64,000 nucleotides of DNA from Sphingomonas parapaucimobilis NBRC 15100 (GCF_000787715.1 NZ_BBPI01000034.1:1-64000); one strand, 5' to 3'. Counted from the stretch's first letter, positions 51,732-61,513 are shown. The notes: generated by a model from the letters alone, not told the origin. Translations and numbers: made by a program.

Positions 51732-53968
51732 GCGGCCATGTCCTCGAGGAAGGCGCTCGGCCCACGCCCGTCACGGCGCCAGCGGCCGATCAGCGCATCG
51801 ACGTCGAGGATCAGCGCGACCCGGCCGTCGCCCAGGATGGTCGCACCGGCCAGCCCGTGGATGGCGCGGTAATTGGCCTCCAGGCTCTTCACGACGACCT
51901 GGCGCTGGTCCTGGATCGAATCGACCATCAGCACCGCCTGGCCCTGGTCGCTTTCGACGACGATCAGCACGGCGTTTTCCGGCTTGGCGATCGCGCCGGT
52001 GACGCCCAGCTGTTCGCCGACGCGGTGGACGGGGACATAGGTGCCGCGCACGTCGAGCAGCGGCGACTGGCCGCCCACGACATGCACCTCGTCGATGCCC
52101 GGACGCAGGCTTTCGACGATATGGGTCAGCGGGATGACGAAGGTCTGGTCGCCGACCGTGACGATCATGCCGTCGAGTACGGCCAGCGTCAGCGGCAGGC
52201 TGAGCGAGAAGCTCGACCCCTTGCCCAGTTCGGACTGGATGCCGATACGGCCGCCCAGCGCCTGGATGTTCTTGCGCACCACGTCCATGCCGACGCCGCG
52301 ACCCGAGATGTTGGAGACGACGGCGGCGGTCGAGAAGCCGGGGGCGAAGATCAGATTGTCGATCTCTTCCTCGGACAGCTGCGCATCGGGGGCGATGATG
52401 CCGCGCTCGATCGCCTTGGCCTTGACGCGCGCGCGGTCGATGCCGCGTCCGTCATCGGCGACGGTGATGACGATGCGGCCCGACTGGTGCGCCGCCGACA
52501 GGGTGACGACGCCCTCGCCATCCTTGCCCGCCGCCTTGCGATCGGCCGGGGTTTCCAGGCCATGGTCGACGGCGTTGCGGATCAGATGGGTCAGCGGCTC
52601 GCCGATGCGCTCGACCACGGTCTTGTCGACCTCGGTCATCTCGCCCTCGACCTCCAGGCGGACCCGCTTGCCGGTCTCGACCTCCAGCTCGCGGATGATG
52701 CGCGGCACGCGGCTGAAGACGGTCTTCATCGGCTGGGCGCGGATCGCCATCGTCGAATCCTGAAGTTCGCGCGTCAGGTGGTCGAGGTCGGACAGCTCGG
52801 GGATCGAGCCCATCTCGTTTTCCGACAGGCGCTGCGCCAGCATCGCCTGGGTGATGACCAGCTCGCCGACCAGGTTGACCAGCCGGTCCAGCTTGTCGAG
52901 GTCGACGCGGATCGTCTGGGCGGCGGCGGCGGCGACGCGTGGGCTGCTCGCCGCCTCGACCACCGAGACGACCGGTGCGGGGGGAGCCGCCGGAGCGGGG
53001 GCGGGGGCCGCCACCGGAACGGGCGCGGCGGCGACGGGCGTGGGTGCGGGCACGGCGACCGACGCCACGGGAGCAGGGGCCGCGACCGGCAGCGGGATCA
53101 CATCGGCCATCGGTTCGGCGATGGCCGGTTCGACCACGATCTCGGGCTCGGCGATGACCATCGCGGCATCGGCGCGCGTGACGGTCAGGCGGCATTGCGG
53201 GTCGGCAAAGTCGAAGACCGCGCGGATATCGTCCTCGTCCAGCGTGCCCGGCAGCGCCATGGTCACGCCGATATAGGCTCGCTCGGCGTCCAGCCCGTCG
53301 AGCTGCGGCAGCTCGGACAGGTCGGCCGCCAGCGTCCGGCCGCCCATGCGCGACAATTCGCGCAGCGCCAGCATCGGCTCGGCCCCATGGTCGAAGGCAC
53401 GCGGGCCGGGATGGACCGAGACGACCCATTCGGCCGGACCAGCCGGTTCGGCGGCGGGGGCCGGATCCTCGAGCATCGCGAACAGCGCGTCGAAATCATC
53501 GAGCGCGGCGGCGGCGACATCGGAGGTCGGGGCGGCGAACGTGATATCGGCGACGGGTTCCGGCTCGGCGACGGCCGCCGCGCCACCGATCTCGCCCTTG
53601 GCGGCCGCGTCCAGCCGGTCGAGCATCGCCTGGTCGGCGGGCATCCCGCCCTCGCCGCGTGCGGCGGCGACATGGTCGGCCAGCGTGTCGAACGCCGCGA
53701 CGATCAGGTCGATCAACGGTTCGCTCAGCGGCAGCGTGCCGTTGCGAATCAGGTCCAGCAGGGTCTCGTAATGATGCGAGAAATGCTGGAGCCGCTCATG
53801 CCCGAACGCGCCCGCGCCGCCCTTGATCGAGTGGACCGAGCGGAAGACGGTGTTGATCGTCTCGTCATCATGCCGGTCGCGCTTCAGGTCGGCAAAGGCG
53901 GTTTCGAGCGCGCCGAGACCCTCCTCGCATTCCTGGAAGAAAATCTGCTGAATCTCGTCGAGGTTCAT
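51728..53968 (-). CDS. cheA: Chemotaxis histidine kinase CheA
   Basis: A 746-residue kinase with domains in the usual order: HPt P1 (VFRSVHSIKGGAGAFG, phospho-acceptor His46), a P2-like middle (WVVSVHPGPRAFDHGAEPMLALRELSRMGGR), a long Ala/Pro linker (about 285-335), dimerisation P3 (LDKLDRLVNLVGELVITQAML), ATPase P4 (HLIRNAVDHGLE; DDGRGIDRARV; GRGVGMDVVRKNI) and CheW-like P5 from about 600 to the end. It phosphorylates CheY and the CheBs. The first ATG is taken. The STAS gene lies 13 bp upstream and cheR overlaps its end. Confidence 0.95.
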   Translation of the reverse strand: MNLDEIQQIFFQECEEGLGALETAFADLKRDRHDDETINTVFRSVHSIKGGAGAFGHERLQHFSHHYETLLDLIRNGTLPLSEPLIDLIVAAFDTLADHVAAARGEGGMPADQAMLDRLDAAAKGEIGGAAAVAEPEPVADITFAAPTSDVAAAALDDFDALFAMLEDPAPAAEPAGPAEWVVSVHPGPRAFDHGAEPMLALRELSRMGGRTLAADLSELPQLDGLDAERAYIGVTMALPGTLDEDDIRAVFDFADPQCRLTVTRADAAMVIAEPEIVVEPAIAEPMADVIPLPVAAPAPVASVAVPAPTPVAAAPVPVAAPAPAPAAPPAPVVSVVEAASSPRVAAAAAQTIRVDLDKLDRLVNLVGELVITQAMLAQRLSENEMGSIPELSDLDHLTRELQDSTMAIRAQPMKTVFSRVPRIIRELEVETGKRVRLEVEGEMTEVDKTVVERIGEPLTHLIRNAVDHGLETPADRKAAGKDGEGVVTLSAAHQSGRIVITVADDGRGIDRARVKAKAIERGIIAPDAQLSEEEIDNLIFAPGFSTAAVVSNISGRGVGMDVVRKNIQALGGRIGIQSELGKGSSFSLSLPLTLAVLDGMIVTVGDQTFVIPLTHIVESLRPGIDEVHVVGGQSPLLDVRGTYVPVHRVGEQLGVTGAIAKPENAVLIVVESDQGQAVLMVDSIQDQRQVVVKSLEANYRAIHGLAGATILGDGRVALILDVDALIGRWRRDGRGPSAFLEDMAA

Positions 53969-53981
53969 CGGGTCAGGCCTT

Positions 53982-54251
53982 TCAGGCGGCGGCGACGAGG
54001 CTGTCGAGCCCCGCCAGCGCGATCATCGAAGCCAGCGGCTCGGATGGGCTGTTCAGTTCGAAATCGGTCGGGATCGACGCGGCCATCGCCTGGGCGCTGG
54101 CCAGCACCTGGAGGCAGGCCTGGCCCGCCTGCGACACCTGCGACCCGTCGAGCGTGATCGGGTCGCCCGACGCGATCAGGTCGAGCAGCGCCTGGCGCAG
54201 CGGAACGGCGGCGGCGGTGTCGAGCACGGGGGCAAGGGACAGAGCGGTCAC
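53982..54251 (-). CDS. STAS-domain protein of the chemotaxis operon
   Basis: An 89-residue STAS domain (anti-sigma-factor-antagonist fold). Seen: PVLDTAAAVPLRQALLDLIASGDPITLDGSQVSQAGQACLQVLASAQAMA, with the loop GSQVSQAG where the SpoIIAA-type phospho-acceptor serine would lie (Ser in QVSQAG), and a C-terminal MIALAGLDSLVAA helix. It lies between the receptor gene and cheA, 13 bp from cheA. In Sinorhizobium a STAS protein (CheS) helps CheA dephosphorylate CheY1; this gene has a similar place but is a single STAS domain, so that role is only an analogy. Confidence 0.75.
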   Translation of the reverse strand: MTALSLAPVLDTAAAVPLRQALLDLIASGDPITLDGSQVSQAGQACLQVLASAQAMAASIPTDFELNSPSEPLASMIALAGLDSLVAAA

Positions 54252-54375
54252 GGCGAGACTCCAGTCGCGGGTTTCGGGGGCAGCATGGCGTGAAGGTCGT
54301 TAAGAAAGCGTGGGTTGACCGAATTTTACGCTTTGCCCCCGGCCGGGCCGCCTGCGCAGGCCGGGGGCGAGCCGA

Positions 54376-55833
54376 TCAGAATTCGGTCCAGTCGTCGTCG
54401 CTGACCGCCAGTGCGGCATTGCCCATCGACGCGGGCGGGGCCTGAGTCGGGGCCGGGGCGGCGGCGGGACGCGCGGCTTGCGCGATTCGACGGCCGGCGG
54501 CGGCCACGCGCTGCTGCAACTGATGGACCGGCTGGGCGGAGGCGGGGAAATGGCCGGGCTGGTTATCGATTCGGAAGCGCGAGATTTCGCGTGCCAGGCC
54601 ATCGGCCTCGACCGCCAGCGAGCGCGCGGCGGCGGTGGCCTGTTCGACCATCGCGGCATTCTGTTGCGTCACGCCGTCCATCGCGGAGACAGCGGTGTTG
54701 ACCTCCTGTAGCCCGACCGCCTGCTTCTCGGCCGAGCTGGCGATATTTTCGACCAGCGTGCTGATCTCGGCGATCTGGTGGATGATCCGCTCCAGTGCCT
54801 TGCCGGTTTCGCTGACCAGGCTGACGCCTGATTCGACCTGTTCGGAGCTTGCCAGGATTCGCGACTTCACGTCCTTGGCGGCGTCGGCCGACCGCTGGGC
54901 GAGCGCGCGGACTTCGGAGGCGACGACCGCAAAGCCCTTGCCCGCGTCACCGGCACGTGCTGCCTCGACACCGGCGTTCAGCGCGAGCAGGTTGGTCTGG
55001 AAGGCGATGCCGTCGATGACGCTGATGATCTCGGAAATCTCGCTCGATGTGCGCTCGATCCCGGCCATGGCGTCGACCGCGCGGCGGACGATCTCCCCCG
55101 ATTGCTGCGCCTCGATCCGGGCATCGGCGACGGCGCGATTGGCGCGATTGGCCCCCTCGGCGGTCTGGCGGACGGTCGAGGTGATCTCGTCCATCGCGGC
55201 GGCGGTTTCCTCCAGGCTGGCGGCCTGCTGCTCGGTGCGCTGCGACAGGTCGTCCGAGGCCTGGCGGATATCGCTGGCGCCCGCATTGATACCGTGGGTG
55301 GCGGTCGTCACGGCGCCCATCGCACGACCCATCGACTCCATCGCGCGGTTGAAGTCGTGGCGCAGCTTTTCATATTCGGCCGGGAAGGGCGTGGGGATCG
55401 TCTCGGTCAGATTGCCCCCGGCCAGCTCGCCCAGCCCTTTGCCGAGCGAGGCGACGACGATCTGCTGCGCCTCGCCCGCCTTCTTCACCTCGGCGGCGTT
55501 GCGGCGGAAGACGTGCATCGCGCGGGCCATGCGGCCGATGCAGTCGCGATAATCATCATAGTGTATCTCGCGATCGATGTCGCCGGCGGCCAGATGCTCC
55601 ATGGCGACGACGCTGCCGACATAGGGATCGCAGATCAGCTTGCGCGCCGCCCGCATCGCGACCAACGACAGGATCAACGCGCCAGCGGCGAACAGGGCCG
55701 GCAGGGACAGGGAAAGACTGCCCTGGGCGGCGATCGTCGTCATCAGGCCGACTGCGGTGATCGCCCCGAAAAGGACGGTCAGCACGTCGAATTTGAGTCG
55801 AATCGGTGCCGTCTTGGCAAACCAGGACAACAT
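54376..55833 (-). CDS. Methyl-accepting chemotaxis protein without a periplasmic sensor
   Basis: A 485-residue receptor. Two hydrophobic helices lie close together (about 17-38 and 43-62), so there is no periplasmic ligand domain; a HAMP-like region (VAMEHLAAGDIDREIHYDDYRDCIGRMARAMHVFRRN) and a second HAMP-like repeat follow, then the signalling domain with IDGIAFQTNLLALNAGVEAARAGDAGKGFAVVASEVRALAQRSADAAKDV (hairpin tip). It ends in DDDWTEF, a WxxF-type pentapeptide for binding CheR or CheB. ATG at 55833 behind GGAGGG; the longer frame to 55974 crosses the promoter region. It is the first gene of the leftward che operon. Confidence 0.9.
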   Translation of the reverse strand: MLSWFAKTAPIRLKFDVLTVLFGAITAVGLMTTIAAQGSLSLSLPALFAAGALILSLVAMRAARKLICDPYVGSVVAMEHLAAGDIDREIHYDDYRDCIGRMARAMHVFRRNAAEVKKAGEAQQIVVASLGKGLGELAGGNLTETIPTPFPAEYEKLRHDFNRAMESMGRAMGAVTTATHGINAGASDIRQASDDLSQRTEQQAASLEETAAAMDEITSTVRQTAEGANRANRAVADARIEAQQSGEIVRRAVDAMAGIERTSSEISEIISVIDGIAFQTNLLALNAGVEAARAGDAGKGFAVVASEVRALAQRSADAAKDVKSRILASSEQVESGVSLVSETGKALERIIHQIAEISTLVENIASSAEKQAVGLQEVNTAVSAMDGVTQQNAAMVEQATAAARSLAVEADGLAREISRFRIDNQPGHFPASAQPVHQLQQRVAAAGRRIAQAARPAAAPAPTQAPPASMGNAALAVSDDDWTEF

Positions 55834-55994
55834 AGCAGCATACCCTCCAAAAAACCGTCCGCGAGCGGGAGCACTCGCACGGTTCGACGGAGGCTGCCGG
55901 CAGTCGCCAAGCCCTCCGGCGTGTGTGACCATATTGGGCAGAAACGGTAAAAAACCCGTTTCAATTTGGTCCAAACGCCGGAGGAAAAAGAGAT

Positions 55995-56513
55995 TTAGGT
56001 GGTGCTGGCCAAACTTTGCGTCATGCCGTCAGCGGACAATATTTCGATCCAATAGCCATCCGGGTCGGTGATGAAGGCGATGTCCTTCATCTTGCCGTCC
56101 TGGGGCCGCTTCTTGAAAGTCACGCCCAGGGACTCGAAACGCTCACAGGCGGCGGCGACATCGTCGACACTGATGCCGATATGACCAAACCCGCGCGGAT
56201 CGCCGTTGCCGTCGTGATAGCCCTTGAATGCCGGGTCGGACTCTGTGCCCCAATTATGGGTCAGCTCCAATGTCGTTTCCCGGTTGAAGATGAAACGTGC
56301 CCGCTCGGCGGGGTCCTCGGGAATCGTCTCGTCCGGTTTCAGATAGGCGAGGAAGTAGAGCGAGAATTGCATCTCCTCGAAATCCAGCTGCTGGAGCAGG
56401 GTCATGCCCAGCACGTCCTGGTAAAAGGCGAGCGACGGCTTGGGGTCGCGGATGCGCAGCATCGTCTGGTTGAGCGTGAAGCTCTCGGTTCCGGCGGGGC
56501 GGGTGGTCATCAT
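55995..56513 (-). CDS. gloA: Lactoylglutathione lyase (glyoxalase I)
   Basis: A 172-residue glyoxalase I that turns the methylglyoxal-glutathione adduct into S-lactoylglutathione. Seen: [34 protein letters not shown] (N-terminal metal ligand region), [48 protein letters not shown] and [15 protein letters not shown] with the second set of metal-binding residues. The longer, eukaryote-like subtype is indicated by the size and the insertion [20 protein letters not shown]. The ATG at 56513 has AAGGA 8 bases upstream. It lies between Ohr and the che operon on the same strand. Confidence 0.9.
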   Translation of the reverse strand: MMTTRPAGTESFTLNQTMLRIRDPKPSLAFYQDVLGMTLLQQLDFEEMQFSLYFLAYLKPDETIPEDPAERARFIFNRETTLELTHNWGTESDPAFKGYHDGNGDPRGFGHIGISVDDVAAACERFESLGVTFKKRPQDGKMKDIAFITDPDGYWIEILSADGMTQSLASTT

Positions 56514-56586
56514 GGGGTCCTTGGAAAACGGCAAGGCCCTCCGCCGCTGGGGACGAAGGGCCTCGGATTGCGCGAAGCGGGACGAC

Positions 56587-57012
56587 TCAGGCGAGCGTCA
56601 GGCCGACATCCACGTTGTTGCGGGTCGCGTTGGAATAGGGGCAGACCTCATGCGCGGCATGCATCAGCTTCTCGCCCTCGGCACGGTCGACGCCGGGCAG
56701 GTTGACCAACAGGTCGACGGTGATGCCATAGCCGCCTTCCTCACGCGGGCCGAAGCCGACCTCGGCGGTGACGGTGGCGTCCTGCGGCACCTTCACGCCT
56801 TCCTTGCCCGACACCGCCTTCATCGCGCCCAGGAAACAGGCCGAATAACCCGCCGCGAACAGCTTTTCCGGATTGGCGCCCTCGCCACCCGGACCGCCCA
56901 TTTCCTTGGGCACGACCAGCTTGACGTCGACCGAGCCGTCTTCCGACCGCGCCGCGCCGTCGCGACCGCCGGTCGCCGTCGCCTTGGTCTTGTAGATCAC
57001 ATTCACGCCCAT
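56587..57012 (-). CDS. ohr: Organic hydroperoxide reductase (Ohr family)
   Basis: A 141-residue Ohr/OsmC-type peroxidase. Seen: [22 protein letters not shown] at the N-terminus, [18 protein letters not shown] (first redox Cys, about residue 60), and [18 protein letters not shown] (second Cys, about 124). Both cysteines, needed for peroxide reduction with lipoyl-type reductants, are present, and length is standard. The protein destroys organic hydroperoxides. No OhrR gene is adjacent. The start ATG at 57012 is the only reasonable one. It lies 73 bp upstream of gloA, same strand; both serve detoxification. Confidence 0.95.
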   Translation of the reverse strand: MGVNVIYKTKATATGGRDGAARSEDGSVDVKLVVPKEMGGPGGEGANPEKLFAAGYSACFLGAMKAVSGKEGVKVPQDATVTAEVGFGPREEGGYGITVDLLVNLPGVDRAEGEKLMHAAHEVCPYSNATRNNVDVGLTLA

Positions 57013-57143
57013 ATCGGATCTCCCGTTGCAAATTCGGTTGGCAGTGTCGGTTCGGGGGCGTCAGCGCGCAACCCCGCCCTCCCGTTCCATCGACCGTTAC
57101 GGACAATGAAAGCGATTGCGGCGATCCTCCCCGAATTCGCGAT

Positions 57144-58532
57144 CTATCGCGCCGTCGCCTCGATCGCCTGCGGCGACCAGCCGCCCCCCATCGCCTGATA
57201 CAGCGTGATATAGGCGGTCAGCTGGTTGGCCTGCGCCTCGGCCAGCGCCAGTTCGGCGGTCAGCAGCCCGCGCTGCGCATCCAGCTGTTCGAGATAGGAG
57301 GAATATCCCGCCCGGTAGCGATTGGAGGCGATGCGCAGGGCATCGGCCTGTGCCGCACGCTGCCCGGCCAGCGCCACCGCCTGCTCGCCCGAGCGCCGGA
57401 CGGAGGCGAGGCTGTCGTCCACCTCGCGAAACGCGGTCAGCGCGGTCTTGCGATAGGCGAAGGCGGCCTGGTCGCGCCGCGCCGCGCTGGCATCGGCCTG
57501 CGCCCGCAACCGTCCGGCGTCGAAGATCGGGGCCAGCACGCTGCCGCCGATCGAGAACAGGGTGATCGGATTGTTCAGCGCGTTGGACAGCGCGACGCCC
57601 GCCGACCCGGTCAGCCCCAGGCTGGGCAGCATCGCCGCGCGCGCGCTGTCGAGCGAGCGGTCGGCGGCGACCAGCGCCTGTTCGGCCTGGAACAGGTCGG
57701 GGCGGCGGCGCAGCAGGTCGGCGGGCAGGCCATCGGGAATGGCGGGGCGGATCAGTCTGTCGATCGGCAGGCCGCGCGGGATCGGGCCGGGCGCGCCGCC
57801 GATCAACACGCTGAGTGCGTTTTCCTGCCGCGTCACCGCCAGCCGGGCGGCGGCGACCAGTTGCTCGGTCGCGCGATATTCGCCCTCCGCCTGCCGCAGT
57901 TCGAGGTTGGAGGTGTAGCCCGTCGTCGCCCGCCGCCGGGCGATGCGCAGCGCGTCGGCGCGCGCGGCCAGCGTCTCCTCGGCGATGTGCAGCCGGTGGT
58001 CGAGTGCGCGCAAGCTCACATAGCCGCTCGCCACCCCGGCGGCGAGCGCCAGCCGCACGGTGTCGCGCGCCGCCTCGGTCGCCAGCAGCTGCGCGCGCGC
58101 CGCCGCCTGGGCATTGCGCAGCCGTCCAAACAGATCGAAGTCGTAACTCGCCTGCACCAGCGGCTGCGCGCCGAACTGGTCCAGCCCGGTGCCGAAGGCG
58201 CTGACGGTGCGCCCCTCGGACAGCGGCAGGCCCGCCGTGACGTTGGGGGACCGCTGCGCGCGGGCGAGCCTTTCCTGCGCGCGCGCCTCCTCGATCCGCG
58301 CCGCCGCGCTGCCCAGATCGGGATTGTCGGCGAGCGCACGGGTGACGAGCGCGGTCAGTTGCGGGTCTCCGAACGCCTGCCACCAATCGGCCGCGATCGG
58401 GCTGCCCGGTCCCAGCGCGGTGCGCCAGGCGGGCGGCGGCACGACGGCACTGGCCGTGGGGGCGGCTGGACGCGGGCCGATGCACCCGGCGAGCAGCAGC
58501 ACGGCGGCAAGGGGGAGGGCGGCGTGTCTCAT
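57144..58532 (-). CDS. Efflux outer-membrane lipoprotein (OprM/NodT family)
   Basis: A 462-residue outer-membrane factor of tripartite pumps. Seen: lipoprotein signal with lipobox LLAGC (Cys near residue 17), two repeats of the TolC-type hairpins (PQLTALVTRALADNPDLGSAAARIEEARAQERLARAQRSPNV and RPDLFQAEQALVAADRSLDSARAAMLPSLGLTGSAG), and the C-terminal YRAGYSSYLEQLDAQRGLLTAELALAEAQANQLTAYITLYQAMGGGW typical of NodT proteins. It overlaps the membrane-fusion gene by 4 bp (ATGA), so the three efflux genes are one transcript, read leftward from 61350. Confidence 0.9.
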   Translation of the reverse strand: MRHAALPLAAVLLLAGCIGPRPAAPTASAVVPPPAWRTALGPGSPIAADWWQAFGDPQLTALVTRALADNPDLGSAAARIEEARAQERLARAQRSPNVTAGLPLSEGRTVSAFGTGLDQFGAQPLVQASYDFDLFGRLRNAQAAARAQLLATEAARDTVRLALAAGVASGYVSLRALDHRLHIAEETLAARADALRIARRRATTGYTSNLELRQAEGEYRATEQLVAAARLAVTRQENALSVLIGGAPGPIPRGLPIDRLIRPAIPDGLPADLLRRRPDLFQAEQALVAADRSLDSARAAMLPSLGLTGSAGVALSNALNNPITLFSIGGSVLAPIFDAGRLRAQADASAARRDQAAFAYRKTALTAFREVDDSLASVRRSGEQAVALAGQRAAQADALRIASNRYRAGYSSYLEQLDAQRGLLTAELALAEAQANQLTAYITLYQAMGGGWSPQAIEATAR

Positions 58533-59701
58533 CGCACCTTCGGTCCGCCTGCCGTGTCGACGCTGGCCTGTACCGACATGCCGGGGCGCAGGCGCGCGGC
58601 CAGGGGCTGGCCCGGATCGACGCGGATGCGCACCGCGATGCGCTGCGGCACCTTGGTGAAGTTGCCGGTGGCGTTGTCGGACTTCAGCACCGCGAATTCA
58701 GACCCGGCGGCGGGCGAGATACGCTCGACATGGCCCTTCAGCCGGGCATTGCTCAGGCCGTCGACGGTGAAGCTGGCGGGTTGTCCCACCGCCATGCGCG
58801 CGGTCTGCGCTTCCTTGAAATTGGCGATGACCCAGGTTTCGGGCGGCACCAGGAACATCAGCTGCGATCCCGCCGTCACATATTGGCCCAGCCGCACGCC
58901 GACTTCGGACAGGCGGCCATCTTCGGGCGCGCGGACGACGGTGTTGGCGAGATCGATCTGCGCCAGCCGCCGCGCGGCCTCCGCCCCCGACACGCCCGCC
59001 TGCTGGCCGCCGCGCCCGACCACGACGGTGCGAACATCCTGTTGCGCGATGGCGCGCGCGGCCTTGGCCTGACGCAACTGCGCCTGGGCCTGGCGGAGCG
59101 CGGCGAGCGTCTGGTCGCGTTCGCGCAGGGACACCGAGCCATCGGTGACGAGATCGTTGACCCGCGCCATGTCCGCCTGCGCACGCATCAGCTGCGCCTC
59201 GGCATTGGCGACGGCGGCGTCCTGTGCGGCGAGGCTGGCGGTGCGCGACGCCTGGGCCTGGCGGCTGTTGGCGAGCGTCGCCGCCTGGGCGTTGACCTGC
59301 GCCGTCGCCTGGTCGACGCGCTGGCGATAGATGCGGTCGTCGATCTTCACCAGCGGCTGCCCGGCGCGCACCGTCTCGAAATCCTTGACCAGCACGGCGG
59401 TGACATAGCCGCTGACCTGCGGCGCGATCACCGTCGTCCGGCCGCGCACATAGGCGTTGTCGGTCGACTGGAGATCGCTGGAAAAGGGCGGCAGGCGCCA
59501 CGCCGCCAGCACCGCCGCGATGCCGCCGATGACGAGCAGCGCGATCAGCGCGCGCGACCGCCACCCCCCCGAGGGCGGCCGCCAGCCCGAAGACGGGGCG
59601 GGCGGCGGCGCCGGGGCGGGGGCAGGCGGGGGCACGCCCGCTTCGGCAGCGGCCTCTTCGGTCATCGGGGTGGCGGAGACGGGCGATCGTGTGTCGGTCA
59701 T
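58529..59701 (-). CDS. HlyD/EmrA-type membrane fusion protein
   Basis: A 390-residue periplasmic adaptor. Seen: a Pro-rich cytoplasmic head, one transmembrane helix (about 50-70, ALIALLVIGGIAAVLAAWRL), STDNAYVRGRTTVIAPQVSGYVTAVLVKDFETVRAGQPLVKIDDR (biotinyl-lipoyl motif, about 80-123), a long coiled-coil hairpin rich in Ala/Gln, RLAQIDLANTVVRAPEDGRLSEVGVRLGQYV (about 240-270) and a C-terminal beta-barrel part. It joins the inner-membrane MFS pump to the outer-membrane lipoprotein. It overlaps both neighbours by 4 bp. Start at the ATG at 59701. Confidence 0.9.
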   Translation of the reverse strand: MTDTRSPVSATPMTEEAAAEAGVPPPAPAPAPPPAPSSGWRPPSGGWRSRALIALLVIGGIAAVLAAWRLPPFSSDLQSTDNAYVRGRTTVIAPQVSGYVTAVLVKDFETVRAGQPLVKIDDRIYRQRVDQATAQVNAQAATLANSRQAQASRTASLAAQDAAVANAEAQLMRAQADMARVNDLVTDGSVSLRERDQTLAALRQAQAQLRQAKAARAIAQQDVRTVVVGRGGQQAGVSGAEAARRLAQIDLANTVVRAPEDGRLSEVGVRLGQYVTAGSQLMFLVPPETWVIANFKEAQTARMAVGQPASFTVDGLSNARLKGHVERISPAAGSEFAVLKSDNATGNFTKVPQRIAVRIRVDPGQPLAARLRPGMSVQASVDTAGGPKVR

Positions 59702-61350
59702 GGCTGTACCTTGGCCGCGGCACGGGCGCGGCGCGCGCGCCGCCAGGTCAGCAGCGCGAGGAAAAGGGTGACGGCGGCCGCAAGTGCTGCGACCAGGCGG
59801 AAGACGTCGTTATAGGCGCGGATATTCGCCTCGCGCGTGGCGGCCTGCGACAGCAGCGCGGCGCCCTCGGCGCGGGCGAGCGTGGGATCGCCGATCACGC
59901 CGGATACCCGTGCGCCGCCCGCCGCGATACGCTGCGTCACCTGTGGGTCGGTGGGGTCGATATTCTGGACGATGGCGGCACTGTGCGTCTTTTCACGCAC
60001 CACCTGATAGGTGCCGAGCAGCGCGGTGCCACCGAGACTCCCGACCGAATTGAGCATCCCGAACAGTGCGATGAAGCTGATGACGTGGCCCGCCCCCTGT
60101 TGCAGCGCGCGGGTCATGCCGAACAACAGAGACGGGCCGAGGAAGAAGGTGGTCGAAAAGGCGATCACGGCTTGCGTCGCATACAGCTCCGGCGCGCGGG
60201 TCAGGTTGGTCGAGAAGCTGTCGGCATAGGCGGCGATGGCGACCAGCCCGATCGCGAACATCACCGGATGGGTCAGCCGCGTCACGTCCAGCGTCACCGC
60301 GCTGGCGATCACACCCGCGACCGAGGCGATAAAGGCGATGGTGAAGAGCGTCCCGAACTGGTCGTTATTCTGGCCCAGCGCGGTCAACAGGCCGACCGCG
60401 CCGAAATTCTGCTCGGAAAACACGATACGCGCCATCAGCGTGACGATGGCGAAGCGCACGATGTCGATCGACCCCAGCCAGCGGGTGTTGAGCAGCGGAT
60501 TGGCGCGGTGATGCTCGATCCACAGCGCCAGCGCCAGCAGCGGGATGGCGATGACCAGCGCCCAGCCGATCCACGCGGCCTGCGTCCACCAGACCAGCCG
60601 CCCCTGGCCCAGCACCGCGCAGAACAGGCCGATGGCGGGGGCGTAGAGCGCGAAGGTCAGGAAATCGAGCGGCTCGAACGCCTTGAGCCGCTGGGTCGGG
60701 GGCAGGCGCAGCGCGATGATCGAGGCCAGGCTGATCGCCGCCAGCCCGAACTCGAAAAGATACAGTGTGCGCCAATGCGACATGGCGAGCAGCTCGGGCG
60801 AGAACAGCCGGGCGAGCGGCGCGGCGCATTGCGGTACGCCGATGCCCAGCACGATCGCCTTCAGCCGCCATTTCGACGGCAGCGCCTGCATCATGTAATA
60901 GAGGCCCAGCGACGACAGCGCCGCCGCCGCCATGCCGCTGGCCCCGCGCACCGCGATGGCGGTGGCGAAATCGCGCACGAACAGATGGGCGAAGGCCAGG
61001 ATCGTATAGAGGCCCGAAAACAGCAGCGCGAAGGGGCGCAGCCCGAATTGCTGGCGGAACTTGATGAGCAGCAGGTTGATCGACGCGTTGGTCATCACAT
61101 AGGCGATGGGCAGCCATGCGATCTCGGTCGGGTCCAGCCCCAGCGCGCCCTGCAACTGCACGGTATTCACCTGGACCAGCGCGTTGCCCAGCCCGCCGGT
61201 CAGCCCGATCAGCACCGCGATCACGCCGTAGGCGATGCGCCGCCGGTTGGGATGATCGAAATTGCCGGGCGAGCCGGGAATGGTCGGCCGCTCATGGGGA
61301 GCGAAGGACCATTCCTCCTCGCTCCAGAATTGCCGAAACCGCGATGCCAT
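59698..61350 (-). CDS. DHA2-type MFS drug efflux pump (EmrB-like)
   Basis: A 550-residue inner-membrane protein with about 14 helices: AYGVIAVLIGLTGGLGNALVQVNTVQLQGALGLDPTEIAWLPIAYVM at the start, then ASGMAAAALSSLGLYYMMQALPSK and further pairs up to LVAALAAAVTLFLALLTW at the end. In family DHA2 this pump works with EmrA and TolC-like partners; here they follow directly with 4-bp overlaps. A large extracytoplasmic loop between the last helices holds EKTHSAAIVQNIDPTDPQVTQRI. The ATG at 61350 has AAAGGACGGGG upstream; the frame is open to 61557 but that overlaps the kinase gene behind. Substrates are unknown. Confidence 0.85.
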   Translation of the reverse strand: MASRFRQFWSEEEWSFAPHERPTIPGSPGNFDHPNRRRIAYGVIAVLIGLTGGLGNALVQVNTVQLQGALGLDPTEIAWLPIAYVMTNASINLLLIKFRQQFGLRPFALLFSGLYTILAFAHLFVRDFATAIAVRGASGMAAAALSSLGLYYMMQALPSKWRLKAIVLGIGVPQCAAPLARLFSPELLAMSHWRTLYLFEFGLAAISLASIIALRLPPTQRLKAFEPLDFLTFALYAPAIGLFCAVLGQGRLVWWTQAAWIGWALVIAIPLLALALWIEHHRANPLLNTRWLGSIDIVRFAIVTLMARIVFSEQNFGAVGLLTALGQNNDQFGTLFTIAFIASVAGVIASAVTLDVTRLTHPVMFAIGLVAIAAYADSFSTNLTRAPELYATQAVIAFSTTFFLGPSLLFGMTRALQQGAGHVISFIALFGMLNSVGSLGGTALLGTYQVVREKTHSAAIVQNIDPTDPQVTQRIAAGGARVSGVIGDPTLARAEGAALLSQAATREANIRAYNDVFRLVAALAAAVTLFLALLTWRRARRARAAAKVQP

Positions 61351-61513
61351 CCCCGTCCTTTCGTCCCGTCGCGCTGAACGCGCAACCCGCCGACTCGGGT
61401 GCGTCGGGGAAAGCGCGCCGTCATCCGCCTGGAAGAACGGGGGATTTCGGGGCTTGGTGGCGCTGCATGGCATCCATCGGGCGATCACCCCAGCGCTCCG
61501 CCGACCAGGTTCG

